64,000 bases of DNA from Natronosporangium sp035305625 (GTDB lineage: Bacteria; Actinomycetota; Actinomycetes; Mycobacteriales; Micromonosporaceae), in assembly GCA_963809545.1 (NCBI GenBank), contig CAWEKD010000005.1:496001-560000 (forward strand). The letters are read 5' to 3'. Numbering within the stretch: the stretch's first letter is position 1; each line of letters begins with the position of its first letter. The translations under genes and the position numbers were made by a program. Of this stretch, positions 7,869-17,300 are shown piece after piece. Under the pieces are notes generated by a model, which was given only the letters and a program-made list of their open reading frames with translations, did no database searches and had not been told where the DNA came from.

Positions 7869-9989
7869 ATGTCCCATTCCACTGGCGGGGACTCGGCGAG
7901 TTCGCCTTGCACCGCTCCGGCAAGCGCACTCCGCACTCAGACCCAACCTGACAACCGCAGCGCCCTTACCAATTCAGCCGGGCGCATCCAGCGGCTACTC
8001 CTGGCGCCGTTCCATGCCGGCCGACTCGCCCTGCGAAACCGGATCGTGTTCTCCGCCCACACCACCAACTACGCCCGTGACGGCAAACCATCCGCACGAC
8101 ATGTCGCCTACCATCGCGCGCGGGCCCGCGGCGGAGTCGGGCTCATCATCTCTGAGGGTGTCCGCGTCCACCCCACCAGCCTTGGGCGCGACAACACCAT
8201 CTCCGGCTTCGATGATGACCTGATCGATCCACTCACCACACTGATCGACGCCGTACATGCGGAAGGCGCCGCCTTCGCTGTTCAGCTACTTCATATTGGA
8301 CGGCAGTCAGGTAGTCACCTCAATCTCACTCCCCCCTGGGGGCCCTCAGAGATCCCCTGGTCGCCTACCGGTCGACGTCCACACGCGATGTCCCTCCGGG
8401 AAATCGCCGAACTAGTCGAAAGCTTCGCTGCTACTGCGCGACGGGCGGTCGCCGCCGGGGCCGATGCGGTGGAGGTGCACCTCGGCCACGGGCACCTGTT
8501 ACAGCAGTTCCTGTCACCGGCCAGCAACCGTCGTCAAGATCGCTATGGCGGCTCCCTGGACAACCGCATGCGGCTTTCCCACGAAGTCCTGCATGCCGTG
8601 CGGACAGCCGTCGGGCCCCACTTCCCGATAATCGTCCGGATTAGCGCTGAAGAGTTCATACCCGGTGGGCTGGGGCTCGATGACATGCTGGAGGTCGTCG
8701 CCAAGTTACGAGAAATACATGATTTTGACCTTCTCCATGTCTCCCACGCGGCCTACGCCTCTGGATACACCCTGGCTACCCAAATGGCGGACATGACCTT
8801 CGAGTCTGGTCAATTCCGCCACCTACCGGCCGCTTTCAAACGTGAATTCCCGGACCTGCCAGTTCTGGCCGTGTGCCGAATCGACAGCCTTGACCTCGCG
8901 GCGGAACTGGTCGAGTCGAAGGCAGCTGACCTCGTGGCGATGACCCGGGCGCACATAGCCGACCCGGACATCATCTCCAAATACCAAGCTGGCAGGGCCC
9001 ACACCATCCGGTCCTGTATAGCCTGTAACGAGGGATGCGTAGGGCGGCTCGAGCTGGGGTTGCCCATCACCTGTGTGGTGAATCCTGAGGCTGGGTTGGA
9101 GAAGGAGTGGCGGCAACTGCGCCGCTCTTCACGGCAAGCCGGACGTAAGCGGATCCTGGTGGTGGGCGGCGGTCCGGCTGGACTGGCCGCAGCCCTCGCC
9201 GCTGCTGAAGCCGGCCGGGACGTAACCATCGTCGAGCGGGAGCAGGAGCTGGGCGGTGCGGTGAGGCTGGCGGCCCGAATGCATCGACGGCATCGGCTTG
9301 CACTATTGGTGACTGAGCAGGTCCAGGCCCTTACTGCGGCGGGAGTAACTATCAGACTTGGCCATCATGTCGTCGCTGACGAGGTGCTGGCCGGGGACTG
9401 GGACGGAGTGATCATCGCGGTCGGCGCTAGTGACGGCGCTCCTCACGAATTGACCGGGCACAGAACATATAGTCCGCACGAGGTGCTTAGCGGTACCCCA
9501 CTGGGCCGGGTAGTGGTCGTGGTAGACGAGGACGGATCCTGGCGCGGCGCCGGTCTCGCGGCCCACCTGGCACATGCTGGGCATACTGTGGAGCTGGTCA
9601 GCCCTCATGGGGTCGCCGGTTGGCGGATCACCATGTACTCCAGGCCGTCATTGATTCAGCTCCTCACCGAGGGGCGGGTGGTGGTCCACGTGAACCGGAT
9701 AGCCACAGCATGGTCAGGAAGCGAACTCACCATTGCCGACCCGATCAGTGGTCGCGAGGAACAGATTCCTTGCGATGATGTGGTGTACGTGAGGCCACGA
9801 GTCGCCCGTACAGAGCTCCAGCTGAAGCTGGAGGAAAGCCAGCTGGCTGACCGAGTAGTCACTGTCGGCGATGCGTATGCGCCTCGGGGGCTCTTGGAAG
9901 CCGCCTTTGAGGGCCGGTTCGCAGGCCTGACCGTTGCGGCAGGGGACACCGTTGCGGCCGCGGCACAGTCACTGCGGGGCCGACTCTAG
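7869..9989 (+). CDS. OYE/FadH-family flavin oxidoreductase, second copy
   Basis: 706 residues from ATG 7869, which has AGGAG six bases upstream; an in-frame start at 7800 lacks such a site. Same architecture as the other OYE: FMN barrel (about 35-375), iron-sulfur segment, then FAD/NAD Rossmann region (VVGGGPAGLAAA near 435). All four cluster ligands are present: Cys383, Cys386, Cys390 and Cys402 (C-x2-C-x3-C-x11-C). The roughly 35-residue N-terminal extension before the barrel is not typical. Two rare TTA leucine codons (8499 and 8706) stand out in an actinomycete. It diverges from the transporter operon and probably shares its regulation and pathway. Confidence 0.88.
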   Translation: MSHSTGGDSASSPCTAPASALRTQTQPDNRSALTNSAGRIQRLLLAPFHAGRLALRNRIVFSAHTTNYARDGKPSARHVAYHRARARGGVGLIISEGVRVHPTSLGRDNTISGFDDDLIDPLTTLIDAVHAEGAAFAVQLLHIGRQSGSHLNLTPPWGPSEIPWSPTGRRPHAMSLREIAELVESFAATARRAVAAGADAVEVHLGHGHLLQQFLSPASNRRQDRYGGSLDNRMRLSHEVLHAVRTAVGPHFPIIVRISAEEFIPGGLGLDDMLEVVAKLREIHDFDLLHVSHAAYASGYTLATQMADMTFESGQFRHLPAAFKREFPDLPVLAVCRIDSLDLAAELVESKAADLVAMTRAHIADPDIISKYQAGRAHTIRSCIACNEGCVGRLELGLPITCVVNPEAGLEKEWRQLRRSSRQAGRKRILVVGGGPAGLAAALAAAEAGRDVTIVEREQELGGAVRLAARMHRRHRLALLVTEQVQALTAAGVTIRLGHHVVADEVLAGDWDGVIIAVGASDGAPHELTGHRTYSPHEVLSGTPLGRVVVVVDEDGSWRGAGLAAHLAHAGHTVELVSPHGVAGWRITMYSRPSLIQLLTEGRVVVHVNRIATAWSGSELTIADPISGREEQIPCDDVVYVRPRVARTELQLKLEESQLADRVVTVGDAYAPRGLLEAAFEGRFAGLTVAAGDTVAAAAQSLRGRL

Positions 9990-10023
9990 TAGCTGCCCTT
10001 GGAATCAACCTGATCCGCGCATC

Positions 10024-10048
10024 ACGCGACCGTATTTCAAGTTCGCGT
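10024..10048. terminator. Weak inverted repeat between convergent genes
   Basis: ACGCGA (10024-10029) and TCGCGT (10043-10048) are perfect 6-bp arms around a 13-base loop in the 136-bp gap between the second OYE gene and the IclR gene. This is the only candidate terminator I see in the gap. There is no T-tract, and the arms are short enough to be chance. Confidence 0.25.
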
Positions 10049-10125
10049 ATCCCAGGGGCGTTGGGCGAGGATCGGAATTCCAACTCTTGACGCTAAGCGC
10101 AGGGCTGACTGGTGTCCGCCCGAAG

Positions 10126-10866
10126 TCACGAGAGCATTTTGGAAATCTTCTGAGCTGCATCACGCACAGCTTCGCCGCAAAGTTTCACCAACGGCCCTTG
10201 GAACCGCGCCAGTGGTCCACATACGCTCAGTGAACCGATCGGCCGCCCGGAGGAAGTGACGATCGCGGCGGCGGCAGCGGCAGCCCATGGATCCCGTTCC
10301 CCGAAGCTTACTGCATATCCGGCGTCACGGACCTCCTCCAGCGCATTCCGCAGCGAGGAGGGATCGAAAAGAGTGGTGCCGGTGAGCGGGCGGAGCTCCA
10401 CCTTCGCCAAGTATTCGTCGAGCTCCTTCTCCGACATCGCCGCCAGGATGGCTCGTCCCGAAGCGCCTGCGTACAACGGGACCCTCATCCCCACAGTTAT
10501 TGTCATCCGAACCGGCTGACGGCTCTCTACCTGAGCGGCATAGACTCGCTCGGTATTCACTAGATAGGAGAGTGTGACCGTCTCCTGCGTCTCCTCCATC
10601 AGCTCTCGCATCACCGGCTCTGCCAGTGTCCGCAGATCAGGGGTGCCAAAGCCTGCCATGCCAAGTTCCAACGCCCGCGGCCCCAGGTAGTACTTGGAGG
10701 TTGCGGGATTCCGCGCGATCAGGCCGGTGTCCACCAATGCGTCCAAGGTGCGGTGGACAGCACTCTTGGGCAGGCCGAGTCGCCGTGAAAGCTCTGATAC
10801 CCCTTGCTCTCCACGGACATGGGCGAAGGCGAGAAGGATACTCGCAACCCGTTCTACCGCTTGCAT
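10126..10866 (-). CDS. IclR-family transcriptional regulator
   Basis: 246 residues from ATG 10866, chosen because GGAG lies 5 bases upstream and the protein then begins MQAVERVASILLAF, the usual IclR start. An ATG at 10932 is in frame but poorly supported. The N-terminal winged helix (GVSELSRRLGLPKSAVHRTLDALVDTG, residues about 22-50) binds DNA; the C-terminal GAF-like effector domain (about 75-245) contains LYAGASGRAILA and GERDPWAAAAAA. IclR proteins usually control adjacent catabolic operons in response to a pathway metabolite. It faces the second OYE gene tail to tail. Confidence 0.9.
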   Translation of the reverse strand: MQAVERVASILLAFAHVRGEQGVSELSRRLGLPKSAVHRTLDALVDTGLIARNPATSKYYLGPRALELGMAGFGTPDLRTLAEPVMRELMEETQETVTLSYLVNTERVYAAQVESRQPVRMTITVGMRVPLYAGASGRAILAAMSEKELDEYLAKVELRPLTGTTLFDPSSLRNALEEVRDAGYAVSFGERDPWAAAAAAAIVTSSGRPIGSLSVCGPLARFQGPLVKLCGEAVRDAAQKISKMLS

Positions 10867-10941
10867 ACACGCTCCACAGTACCGCCGGGAACCGTCGCCC
10901 ACTTTGTCGTGCGCTGTCGAGGCATCAATCATAGCCGAAAT

Positions 10942-10967
10942 CGGGACAGCACAGCGCCCATGTCCCG
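10942..10967. promoter_or_regulatory. Inverted repeat, candidate IclR operator
   Basis: CGGGACA (10942-10948) and TGTCCCG (10961-10967) are perfect 7-bp arms 12 bases apart, 76-101 bp upstream of the IclR start. The arm sequence recurs twice in the divergent OYE/transporter promoter, which suggests autoregulation plus pathway control by one regulator. This is inference from motif sharing. Confidence 0.5.
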
Positions 10968-11302
10968 CTCAGCGGGCCGATGCACTGCTAGGCCATCTTA
11001 CACATCGAACTAGATCGAAGCACGACCCGACAGTCAGCGCTAGACTCGAACCACTCCACCAAAAAGAACATTCAGTAAAAATTTTCGCCGCAAAGTCGTA
11101 ATGCGGTCGCCAACAGGCCCGGATGAGAGCCCTCCGTGCCCCCCACCGACCTGCCGCTCCGGTTCGGAGGGCGTGCATCCCTGCCATCCAGGCGACACTG
11201 GCCCCACATGACCGCCCACATCGGGCCGGTCTCTCGTACTGCCGTCCAGGCGCCCACCGCAGCCGAGCCGTCCGGGCTGAACACCATGGCTAGTGCGTGA
11301 AG

Positions 11303-11329
11303 GGTGGTAGTCGCCGCGCGACTACCACC
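11303..11329. repeat. Perfect hairpin, 12-bp arms, 3-base loop
   Basis: GGTGGTAGTCGC (11303-11314), loop CGC, then GCGACTACCACC (11318-11329). No T-tract follows on either strand. It lies about 130 bp before the ATPase start, so it could end leftover transcription, act as a 5' RNA structure, or bind a protein. Confidence 0.6.
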
Positions 11330-11407
11330 ATCCGACCGATCCTGAGCCGACCACTACCATAGGTGATCTTGTATATATTCACCGGACATGGGGACGAGCG
11401 GTAGCGA

Positions 11408-11439
11408 TGTCTAGGGAAATCTAGGACAAAACCTAGACA
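11408..11439. promoter_or_regulatory. Palindromic operator before the P-loop ATPase gene
   Basis: TGTCTAGG (11408-11415) and CCTAGACA (11432-11439) are perfect inverted 8-bp arms. A third half-site TCTAGG (11420-11425) sits between them in the same orientation as the left arm. A -10-like GATACT follows at 11444-11449, so a bound protein would cover the promoter of the ATPase gene. Confidence 0.6.
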
Positions 11440-11458
11440 CCGCGATACTGTGCCAGAC

Positions 11459-12652
11459 ATGGACCCGGTGCGGAACCCGTACGCGCCTGGGGCCGGCCAA
11501 CGCCCACCGGAGCTGGCCGGTCGAGATCGGGAGCTGGCCGCCTTCGAGGTGGTGCTGGAGCGGGTGGCCAAGGGCCGACCGGAGCGGTCGCTGATCCTGA
11601 CCGGGCTGCGGGGGGTCGGCAAGACGGTGCTGTTGAGCGCGCTGCGATCGCAGGCCATCGCCCGGCTGTGGGGCACCGGCAAGATCGAAGCTCGGCCGGA
11701 GCAGTCGCTACGCCGACCGCTGGCGTCCGCGCTGCACATGGCGATCCGGGAGTTGGCCGCCCGGCATCGGGCCCCTGACCGGGTGGACGCTTTCCTCGGG
11801 GTGTTGAAGGCGTTCGCGCTGCGGGCCACCGGCGGCGGCAGGCTGCGGGACCGCTGGCAGCCCGGCATTGACGTACCCGCGGCCGTCGGCCGGGCCGACT
11901 CCGGCGACCTGGAGATCGACCTGGTGGAGCTGTTGTCGGACGCGGCCGAGGTGGCGGCGGATACCGGCACCGGGGTGGCGCTGTTCCTGGACGAGATGCA
12001 GGACCTCGGACCGGCGGAGCTGTCCGCGCTGTGCGCGGCCTGCCATGAGCTGTCCCAGTCGGGGGCGCCGTTGATCGTGGTGGGGGCCGGCCTGCCGCAT
12101 CTGCCGGTGACCCTGTCCGCGGCGAAGTCCTATTCAGAGCGTCTGTTCCGCTACCAACGGATCGACCGGTTGGACCGGTTGGCCGCGGACCGGGCACTGG
12201 TCGCCCCGGCCGCCCGGGAGCAGGTCGAGTACGAGGAGAAGGCGCTGGACGCGTTATACGAGCGGTCCGGCGGGTATCCGTACTTCGTGCAGGCTTACGG
12301 GAAGGCCACCTGGGATCATGCGCCACGGTCCCCGATCACCGCGGCCGACGTCCGGGTGGCCGCCCCGGAGGCCGAAGCGGAACTGGCGGTGGGATTTTTC
12401 GGGGCCCGGTACGAGCGGGCGACCCCCGCGGAGCGGGAGTATCTGCGGACCATGGCGGATCTCGCTGACCGGGACGGGGACGCGGCGGTGGCCACGGCGG
12501 CCATCGCCGCCGCACTGGGACGGAAACCTACGTCACTCTCTCCGGCCCGGGACGCCCTGATCAAGAAAGGTCTCATCTATTCTGGAGAACGAGGCACGGT
12601 GGCGTTCACCGTGCCACATTTCGGGCGTTATCTGCGTTCCCACCCCGGGTAG
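11459..12652 (+). CDS. P-loop ATP-binding protein (AAA/STAND-like)
   Basis: 397 residues from ATG 11459; GTG 11450 is an alternative and neither has a Shine-Dalgarno sequence. A conserved N-terminal ELAGRDRELAAFEVVLERV box is followed by Walker A GLRGVGKT (near residue 55) and Walker B ALFLDEMQDL (near 180), then a helical region and a C-terminal winged-helix-like part. This resembles AAA_16/archaeal-ATPase-type proteins common in actinomycetes, mostly of unknown role. It contains a TTA leucine codon at 12254. It stands alone, with a GT87 gene 147 bp downstream, and seems controlled by the palindrome at its promoter. Confidence 0.75.
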   Translation: MDPVRNPYAPGAGQRPPELAGRDRELAAFEVVLERVAKGRPERSLILTGLRGVGKTVLLSALRSQAIARLWGTGKIEARPEQSLRRPLASALHMAIRELAARHRAPDRVDAFLGVLKAFALRATGGGRLRDRWQPGIDVPAAVGRADSGDLEIDLVELLSDAAEVAADTGTGVALFLDEMQDLGPAELSALCAACHELSQSGAPLIVVGAGLPHLPVTLSAAKSYSERLFRYQRIDRLDRLAADRALVAPAAREQVEYEEKALDALYERSGGYPYFVQAYGKATWDHAPRSPITAADVRVAAPEAEAELAVGFFGARYERATPAEREYLRTMADLADRDGDAAVATAAIAAALGRKPTSLSPARDALIKKGLIYSGERGTVAFTVPHFGRYLRSHPG

Positions 12653-12799
12653 AGCGGTGGGGCGCGTCAGCGGGTTTCGACCAGTCTGGCGAGGGAGCGA
12701 TGCCGGCGTAGGGCCGACCAGTCTCGCTTGGCCAGCGTGCAGTCTTCATACGAGCTTGACAGCGACACATATTTTCAGACACGGGGTGATGACGCGGCG

Positions 12800-14260
12800 A
12801 TGACAGCCGGGGTGGACCGGGCGTCCGGGAGCATCGGGGCGCGCGTGCAGGCGGTCCGGCGACCGTCCCCCTGGGTGGGGTGGCACCGCCGGTGGGAAGT
12901 GTGGGCGATCGTCGGCGCGATCGTGTTCGCCGCCGTGGCGGTGTGGCGGTTCGGCCGCCGCTACACCTACTTCGACATGAAGATCTACCACGGGGCGGTG
13001 GAGTGGTGGTTCCACGGCGGTGAGCTGTACGAATTCATCGCTCCAAATACCACCCTCGGGTTCACCTATCCCCCGTTCGCGGCCCTGACCATGCTTCCGA
13101 TGGCCAGCATGTCGGCGATCACCGCCGGCTGGGTCAACACATTCGCCTCGGTAGCGGCGTTGACGGCGCTGTTGGCCGCGCTGCTGTTCCCGGTGGCGGA
13201 CCGGTGGGGTTGGCCGCGCTGGCCGACGCTCGGGATCGCGGTGCCGTTGGCGTTGGCGCTGGAGCCCACCCGGGAGACGCTCGGGTTCGGACAGGTCAAC
13301 CTGCTGCTGTTCGCGCTGGTGTTCGCCGATCTACTGGCGCTGCGGTGGCGGGCCAACGCGGGGACCCGGCGGCCGGTACGGTCGGCGGCTCCTTCCCCCG
13401 CCCGGGGGGATCTGGCTGCGCTCGCGCAGCAGGCCGGCGCCTGGTTGAGCCGGTTCTGGTTCTCCGGCGCCTGGGCCGGGGTGGGGATTGGCCTGGCTAC
13501 CGCGGTGAAGGTGACCCCGGGCTTGTTCCTGTTCTATCTGGTGCTGTCGCGGCAGTGGCGGCCGGCGCTGGTCGCCACCGGGACCGCGGCCGGCGCCACC
13601 CTGCTGGCGGCGGTGGTGGCGCCGAAGGAGTCGTTCACCTACTTCACCAGCGCGCTGTGGCAGACCGATCGGGTGGGGACGGCGGACTTCACCCCCAACC
13701 AGGCGCTGTCGGGGCTGCTGGCCCGGTTGTACGACTCGCCGGAGGCGCCGGGGCTGCTGTGGCTGACCTTCGCCGCGCTGTGCGCCGCGCTGGGCCTGTC
13801 CCGGGCGGTGGCCGCGCACCGGGAAGGGGACGAGCTGACCGCGTTCACACTGGTGGGCCTCACCTCCACCGTGATCAGCCCGATCTCCTGGAGCCACCAC
13901 CTGGTGTTCGTGATCCCGGCGCTGATCGTGCTGGTGGACGCGGCCATGCGGCGCCGGGCCACCGTTCGCCGGATGCATCCGGGCGCCTCTCTGGCGGGTC
14001 TGCGGTACGCGGCCGCGGCACTCGGCACCTATCTGCTGTTCGTGGTGTCACCGATCTGGTGGGTGCATCACCGGCTCCCGGAGAGCTCGCACTACGACAG
14101 CGGCATCTACGGCCTGTTGGCGGAGAATTCGCTGGCGCTCGGGGTGATTCTGCTGACCGCGCTGCTGCCGTGGCGGGTCGGCGCCGACCCGGCCCCCACG
14201 TCGATGCGGGCGGAGTACCCACTGCGGTACGTGATCCGGTCTCCCCGCGCCCGGGTGTGA
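12800..14260 (+). CDS. GT87-family membrane glycosyltransferase (DUF2029)
   Basis: 486 residues from ATG 12800. A TTG at 12728 would add 24 residues and neither start has a clear ribosome site. About ten hydrophobic segments begin near residue 40, with the catalytic-type loop FDMKIYHGAVEWWFHGGELY in the first extracytoplasmic region and AVKVTPGLFLFY further on, both typical of GT87 polyprenyl-phosphate-mannose-dependent mannosyltransferases (PimE relatives). It probably mannosylates a cell-envelope lipid or glycan outside the membrane; the acceptor is unknown. It is followed by 5-oxoprolinase with its own promoter. Confidence 0.8.
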   Translation: MTAGVDRASGSIGARVQAVRRPSPWVGWHRRWEVWAIVGAIVFAAVAVWRFGRRYTYFDMKIYHGAVEWWFHGGELYEFIAPNTTLGFTYPPFAALTMLPMASMSAITAGWVNTFASVAALTALLAALLFPVADRWGWPRWPTLGIAVPLALALEPTRETLGFGQVNLLLFALVFADLLALRWRANAGTRRPVRSAAPSPARGDLAALAQQAGAWLSRFWFSGAWAGVGIGLATAVKVTPGLFLFYLVLSRQWRPALVATGTAAGATLLAAVVAPKESFTYFTSALWQTDRVGTADFTPNQALSGLLARLYDSPEAPGLLWLTFAALCAALGLSRAVAAHREGDELTAFTLVGLTSTVISPISWSHHLVFVIPALIVLVDAAMRRRATVRRMHPGASLAGLRYAAAALGTYLLFVVSPIWWVHHRLPESSHYDSGIYGLLAENSLALGVILLTALLPWRVGADPAPTSMRAEYPLRYVIRSPRARV

Positions 14261-14328
14261 TCTTCCCGCTCCGTCCGGGCGCCCTGGGATCATCGGGGCG
14301 CCCGGCGCGGTGGCGGACCGGGCGGTTC

Positions 14329-14334
14329 TAGGCT
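14329..14334 (+). promoter_or_regulatory. -10 box TAGGCT, leaderless start of 5-oxoprolinase
   Basis: TAGGCT lies 6 bases before ATG 14341, so transcription should begin at or next to the start codon. No ribosome site is present. The same box occurs before moaC and the STAS gene. Confidence 0.6.
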
Positions 14335-14340
14335 GCCGGC

Positions 14341-17300
14341 ATGGAGAGCACGGCCGGGCGTTGGCAGTTCTGGGTCGACCGTGGCGGTACGTTCACCGAC
14401 CTGGTGGCACGGTCGCCGGATGGTCGACTCATCACCCACAAGTTGCTGTCGGCGAATCCCGCCCGCTACTCCGATGCCGCGGTAGCGGGGATCCGGGAGG
14501 TGCTGGCGGCGGAGACCGGGATCCCACCCGCGGAGCTGGACCTGCCGCAGCTGGTGGAGGTGGTGCGGATGGGCACCACCGTGGCCACCAATGCGCTGTT
14601 GGAGCGCACCGGGGAACGTACCGCCTTGGTGATCACGCGGGGGTTCGCGGACGCGCTGCGGATCGGCTACCAGAACCGGCCTCGGATCTTCGACCGGCGG
14701 ATCGTGCTGCCGGAGCAGTTGGCCGAGCGGGTGATTGAGGTGGACGAGCGGGTGGCGGCCGACGGTACGGTGCTCCGCTCGCCGGATCTGGCCGCTCTGG
14801 AGCGGGAGCTGACGCAGGCGTACGCCGATGGGATCCGGGCGGTGGCGGTGGTGTGCCTGCACAGTCACCTGTATCCGGCGCACGAGCAGCTGATCGGGGA
14901 GCTGGCGCAGCGGCTCGGGTTTCCGCAGGTGTCGCTGAGCAGCGAGGTCAGCCCGTTGATGAAGCTGGTGCCGCGGGGCGACACCACGGTGGTGGACGCC
15001 TACCTGTCACCGGTGCTGCGCCGGTACGTGTCGCAGGTGGCGGAGGCGCTCGGGCCGGTCCGGTTGATGTTCATGCAGTCGCACGGTGGGCTGGCCACCG
15101 CGGACCGGGTGCGGGGCAAGGACGCGATCCTGTCCGGTCCGGCCGGCGGGCTGGTGGGGATGATCCGGATGTCGGCGCTGGCCGGGTTCGACCGGGTGAT
15201 CGGGTTCGACATGGGTGGGACCTCCACGGACGTGTCCCACTACGCCGGTGAGTTGGAGCGGGTGCTGCACAGCACCGTGGCCGGGGTGCGGTTGCGCGCC
15301 CCCATGTTGGAGATCCACACCGTGGCGGCCGGGGGCGGGTCGGTGCTCACCTTCGACGGGAGTCGGGCCCGGGTGGGGCCCGGCTCGGCTGGGGCCAATC
15401 CGGGCCCGGCCTGCTACCGGCGTGGCGGACCGTTGACCGTCACCGACGCGAACCTGCTGTTGGGACGGATTCAGCCGAGGTACTTCCCGCACGTGTTCGG
15501 CCCCACCGGGGATCAGCCGTTGGATCAGGACGTGGTGCGGGAACGGTTCACGGTCCTCGCGGAGGAGATGGCCACCGCTACCGGGGTGTCCCGCTCCCCG
15601 GAGGAGGTGGCGGACGGGTTCCTGCAGATCGCGGTGGCGAACATGGCCAACGCGGTCAAGAAGATCTCGGTGCAGAAGGGGCACGACGTCACCGAGTACG
15701 TGCTGACCACGTTCGGGGGTGCCGGTGGGCAGCACGCCTGTGCGGTGGCGGACGCGTTGGGGATCCGGACCGTGCTGGTGCCACCGATGGCCGGGGTGTT
15801 GTCGGCGTTGGGGATCGGGTTGGCCGATCTGACGGTGCTGCGGGAGCAGTCGGTGGAGCAGCCGCTGACCCCGGAGCTGCTGCCGCGGCTGCGGGAGCTG
15901 GCGGAGGCGCTGGGGGAGGCGGCCACCGCCGCGCTGCGGGCACAGTGGCCGCAGGGGCGGATCACCCTGACCCATCGGGCCCATCTGCGGTATGAGGGCA
16001 CCGATACCGCGCTGGTGGTGCCGTTCGGCGAACCGGAGCAGATGGTCGCCGACTTTCAGGCCGCCTACCGGCGCACGTACTCGTTCCTGTTGGACCGGCC
16101 GCTGGTGGTGGAGGCGCTGTCGGTGGAGGCGACCGGGGTCACCGATCCCCCGGAGCTGCCTACCCTCGCTCCGGTGTCGGCGGACGTCGCCCCGGATCCG
16201 GTTGACCGGGTCCCGATGTGGCATCGCGGCCGGTGGCACCGGGTGCCGTTGTTCACGCGGGAGCAGTTGGCGCCCGGGCACCGCGTGTCGGGACCGGCGA
16301 TCATCACCGAAGCGAACGCCACCACGGTGGTGGATGACGGCTGGCAGGCGACCGTCACCCCGTACGGGCATCTCCGGATGGACCGGGTGCGGCAGCCGGC
16401 GGCGGTGGCGGCCAGCACCCAGGCCGACCCGGTCCGGTTGGAGATCTTCAACAACCTGTTCATGTCCATCGCCGAGCAGATGGGGGCGCGGCTGGAGCAG
16501 ACCGCCCAGTCGGTGAACATCAAGGAGCGGTTGGACTTCTCCTGTGCCTTGTTCGATCCGGACGGCAACCTGATCGCGAACGCGCCGCACATGCCGGTGC
16601 ACCTGGGGTCGATGGGCGCGAGCGTGCAGGAGGTGATCCGCCGCCGGGCCGGCACCATGAAACCCGGGGACGTGTACGCGGTGAACGACCCGTACCATGG
16701 CGGCACCCATCTGCCGGACGTCACCGTGATCACCCCGGTGTTCGATGAGGCCGGGCAGCGGGTGCGGTTCTTCGTAGCTTCCCGTGGCCACCACGCCGAA
16801 ATCGGCGGCCTGACCCCTGGGTCGATGCCGGCGCACAGCCGGAACGTGCACGAAGAGGGGGTGCTGTTCGACAACTGGCTGCTGGTGGACGGGGGGCGGT
16901 TCCGGGAGGAGGAGACCCGCCGGTTGTTGACCGAGGCGCCGTACCCGTCCCGGAACCCGGAGACCAACCTGGCCGATCTGCGGGCCCAGATCGCCGCGAA
17001 CGAGAAGGGCATCGAAGAGGTCCAGCGGATGATCGACCACTTCGGGTTGGACGTGGTGCTGGCCTACATGCGGCATGTGCAGGACAACGCCGAGCAGGCG
17101 GTGCGCCGGGTGATCGACGCCTTGTCCGACGGGGAGTACGCGTACGAAATGGACAGCGGGGCGGTGATCCGGGTGAAGGTGACCGTGGATCGGGCCACCC
17201 GCAGCGCCACCATCGATTTCACCGGCACCTCCCCGCAGCTGGAGTCGAACTACAACGCCCCCACCTCGGTGGCCACCGCCGCGGTGCTGTACGTGTTCCG

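Larger units (their letters stand above)
10867..11458. other. 592-bp region with no supported gene
   Basis: Between IclR and the P-loop ATPase. It holds the IclR-gene inverted repeat (10942-10967), a patch around 11060-11100 that is AT-rich against its surroundings, a perfect 12-bp-arm hairpin (11303-11329) and the TGTCTAGG palindrome (11408-11439). On the minus strand near 11290-11250 a reading frame spells HALAMVFSPDG, which looks like a WD40-repeat remnant, but the frame is short and I do not call a gene. Confidence 0.5.

Noticed and set aside
8810..9116. Minus-strand short frames within the second OYE gene
   Set aside because: Shadows of a gene with full domain support.
11433..12326. Minus-strand proline/arginine-rich frame
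   Set aside because: Antisense to the P-loop ATPase gene; no domain or ribosome site.
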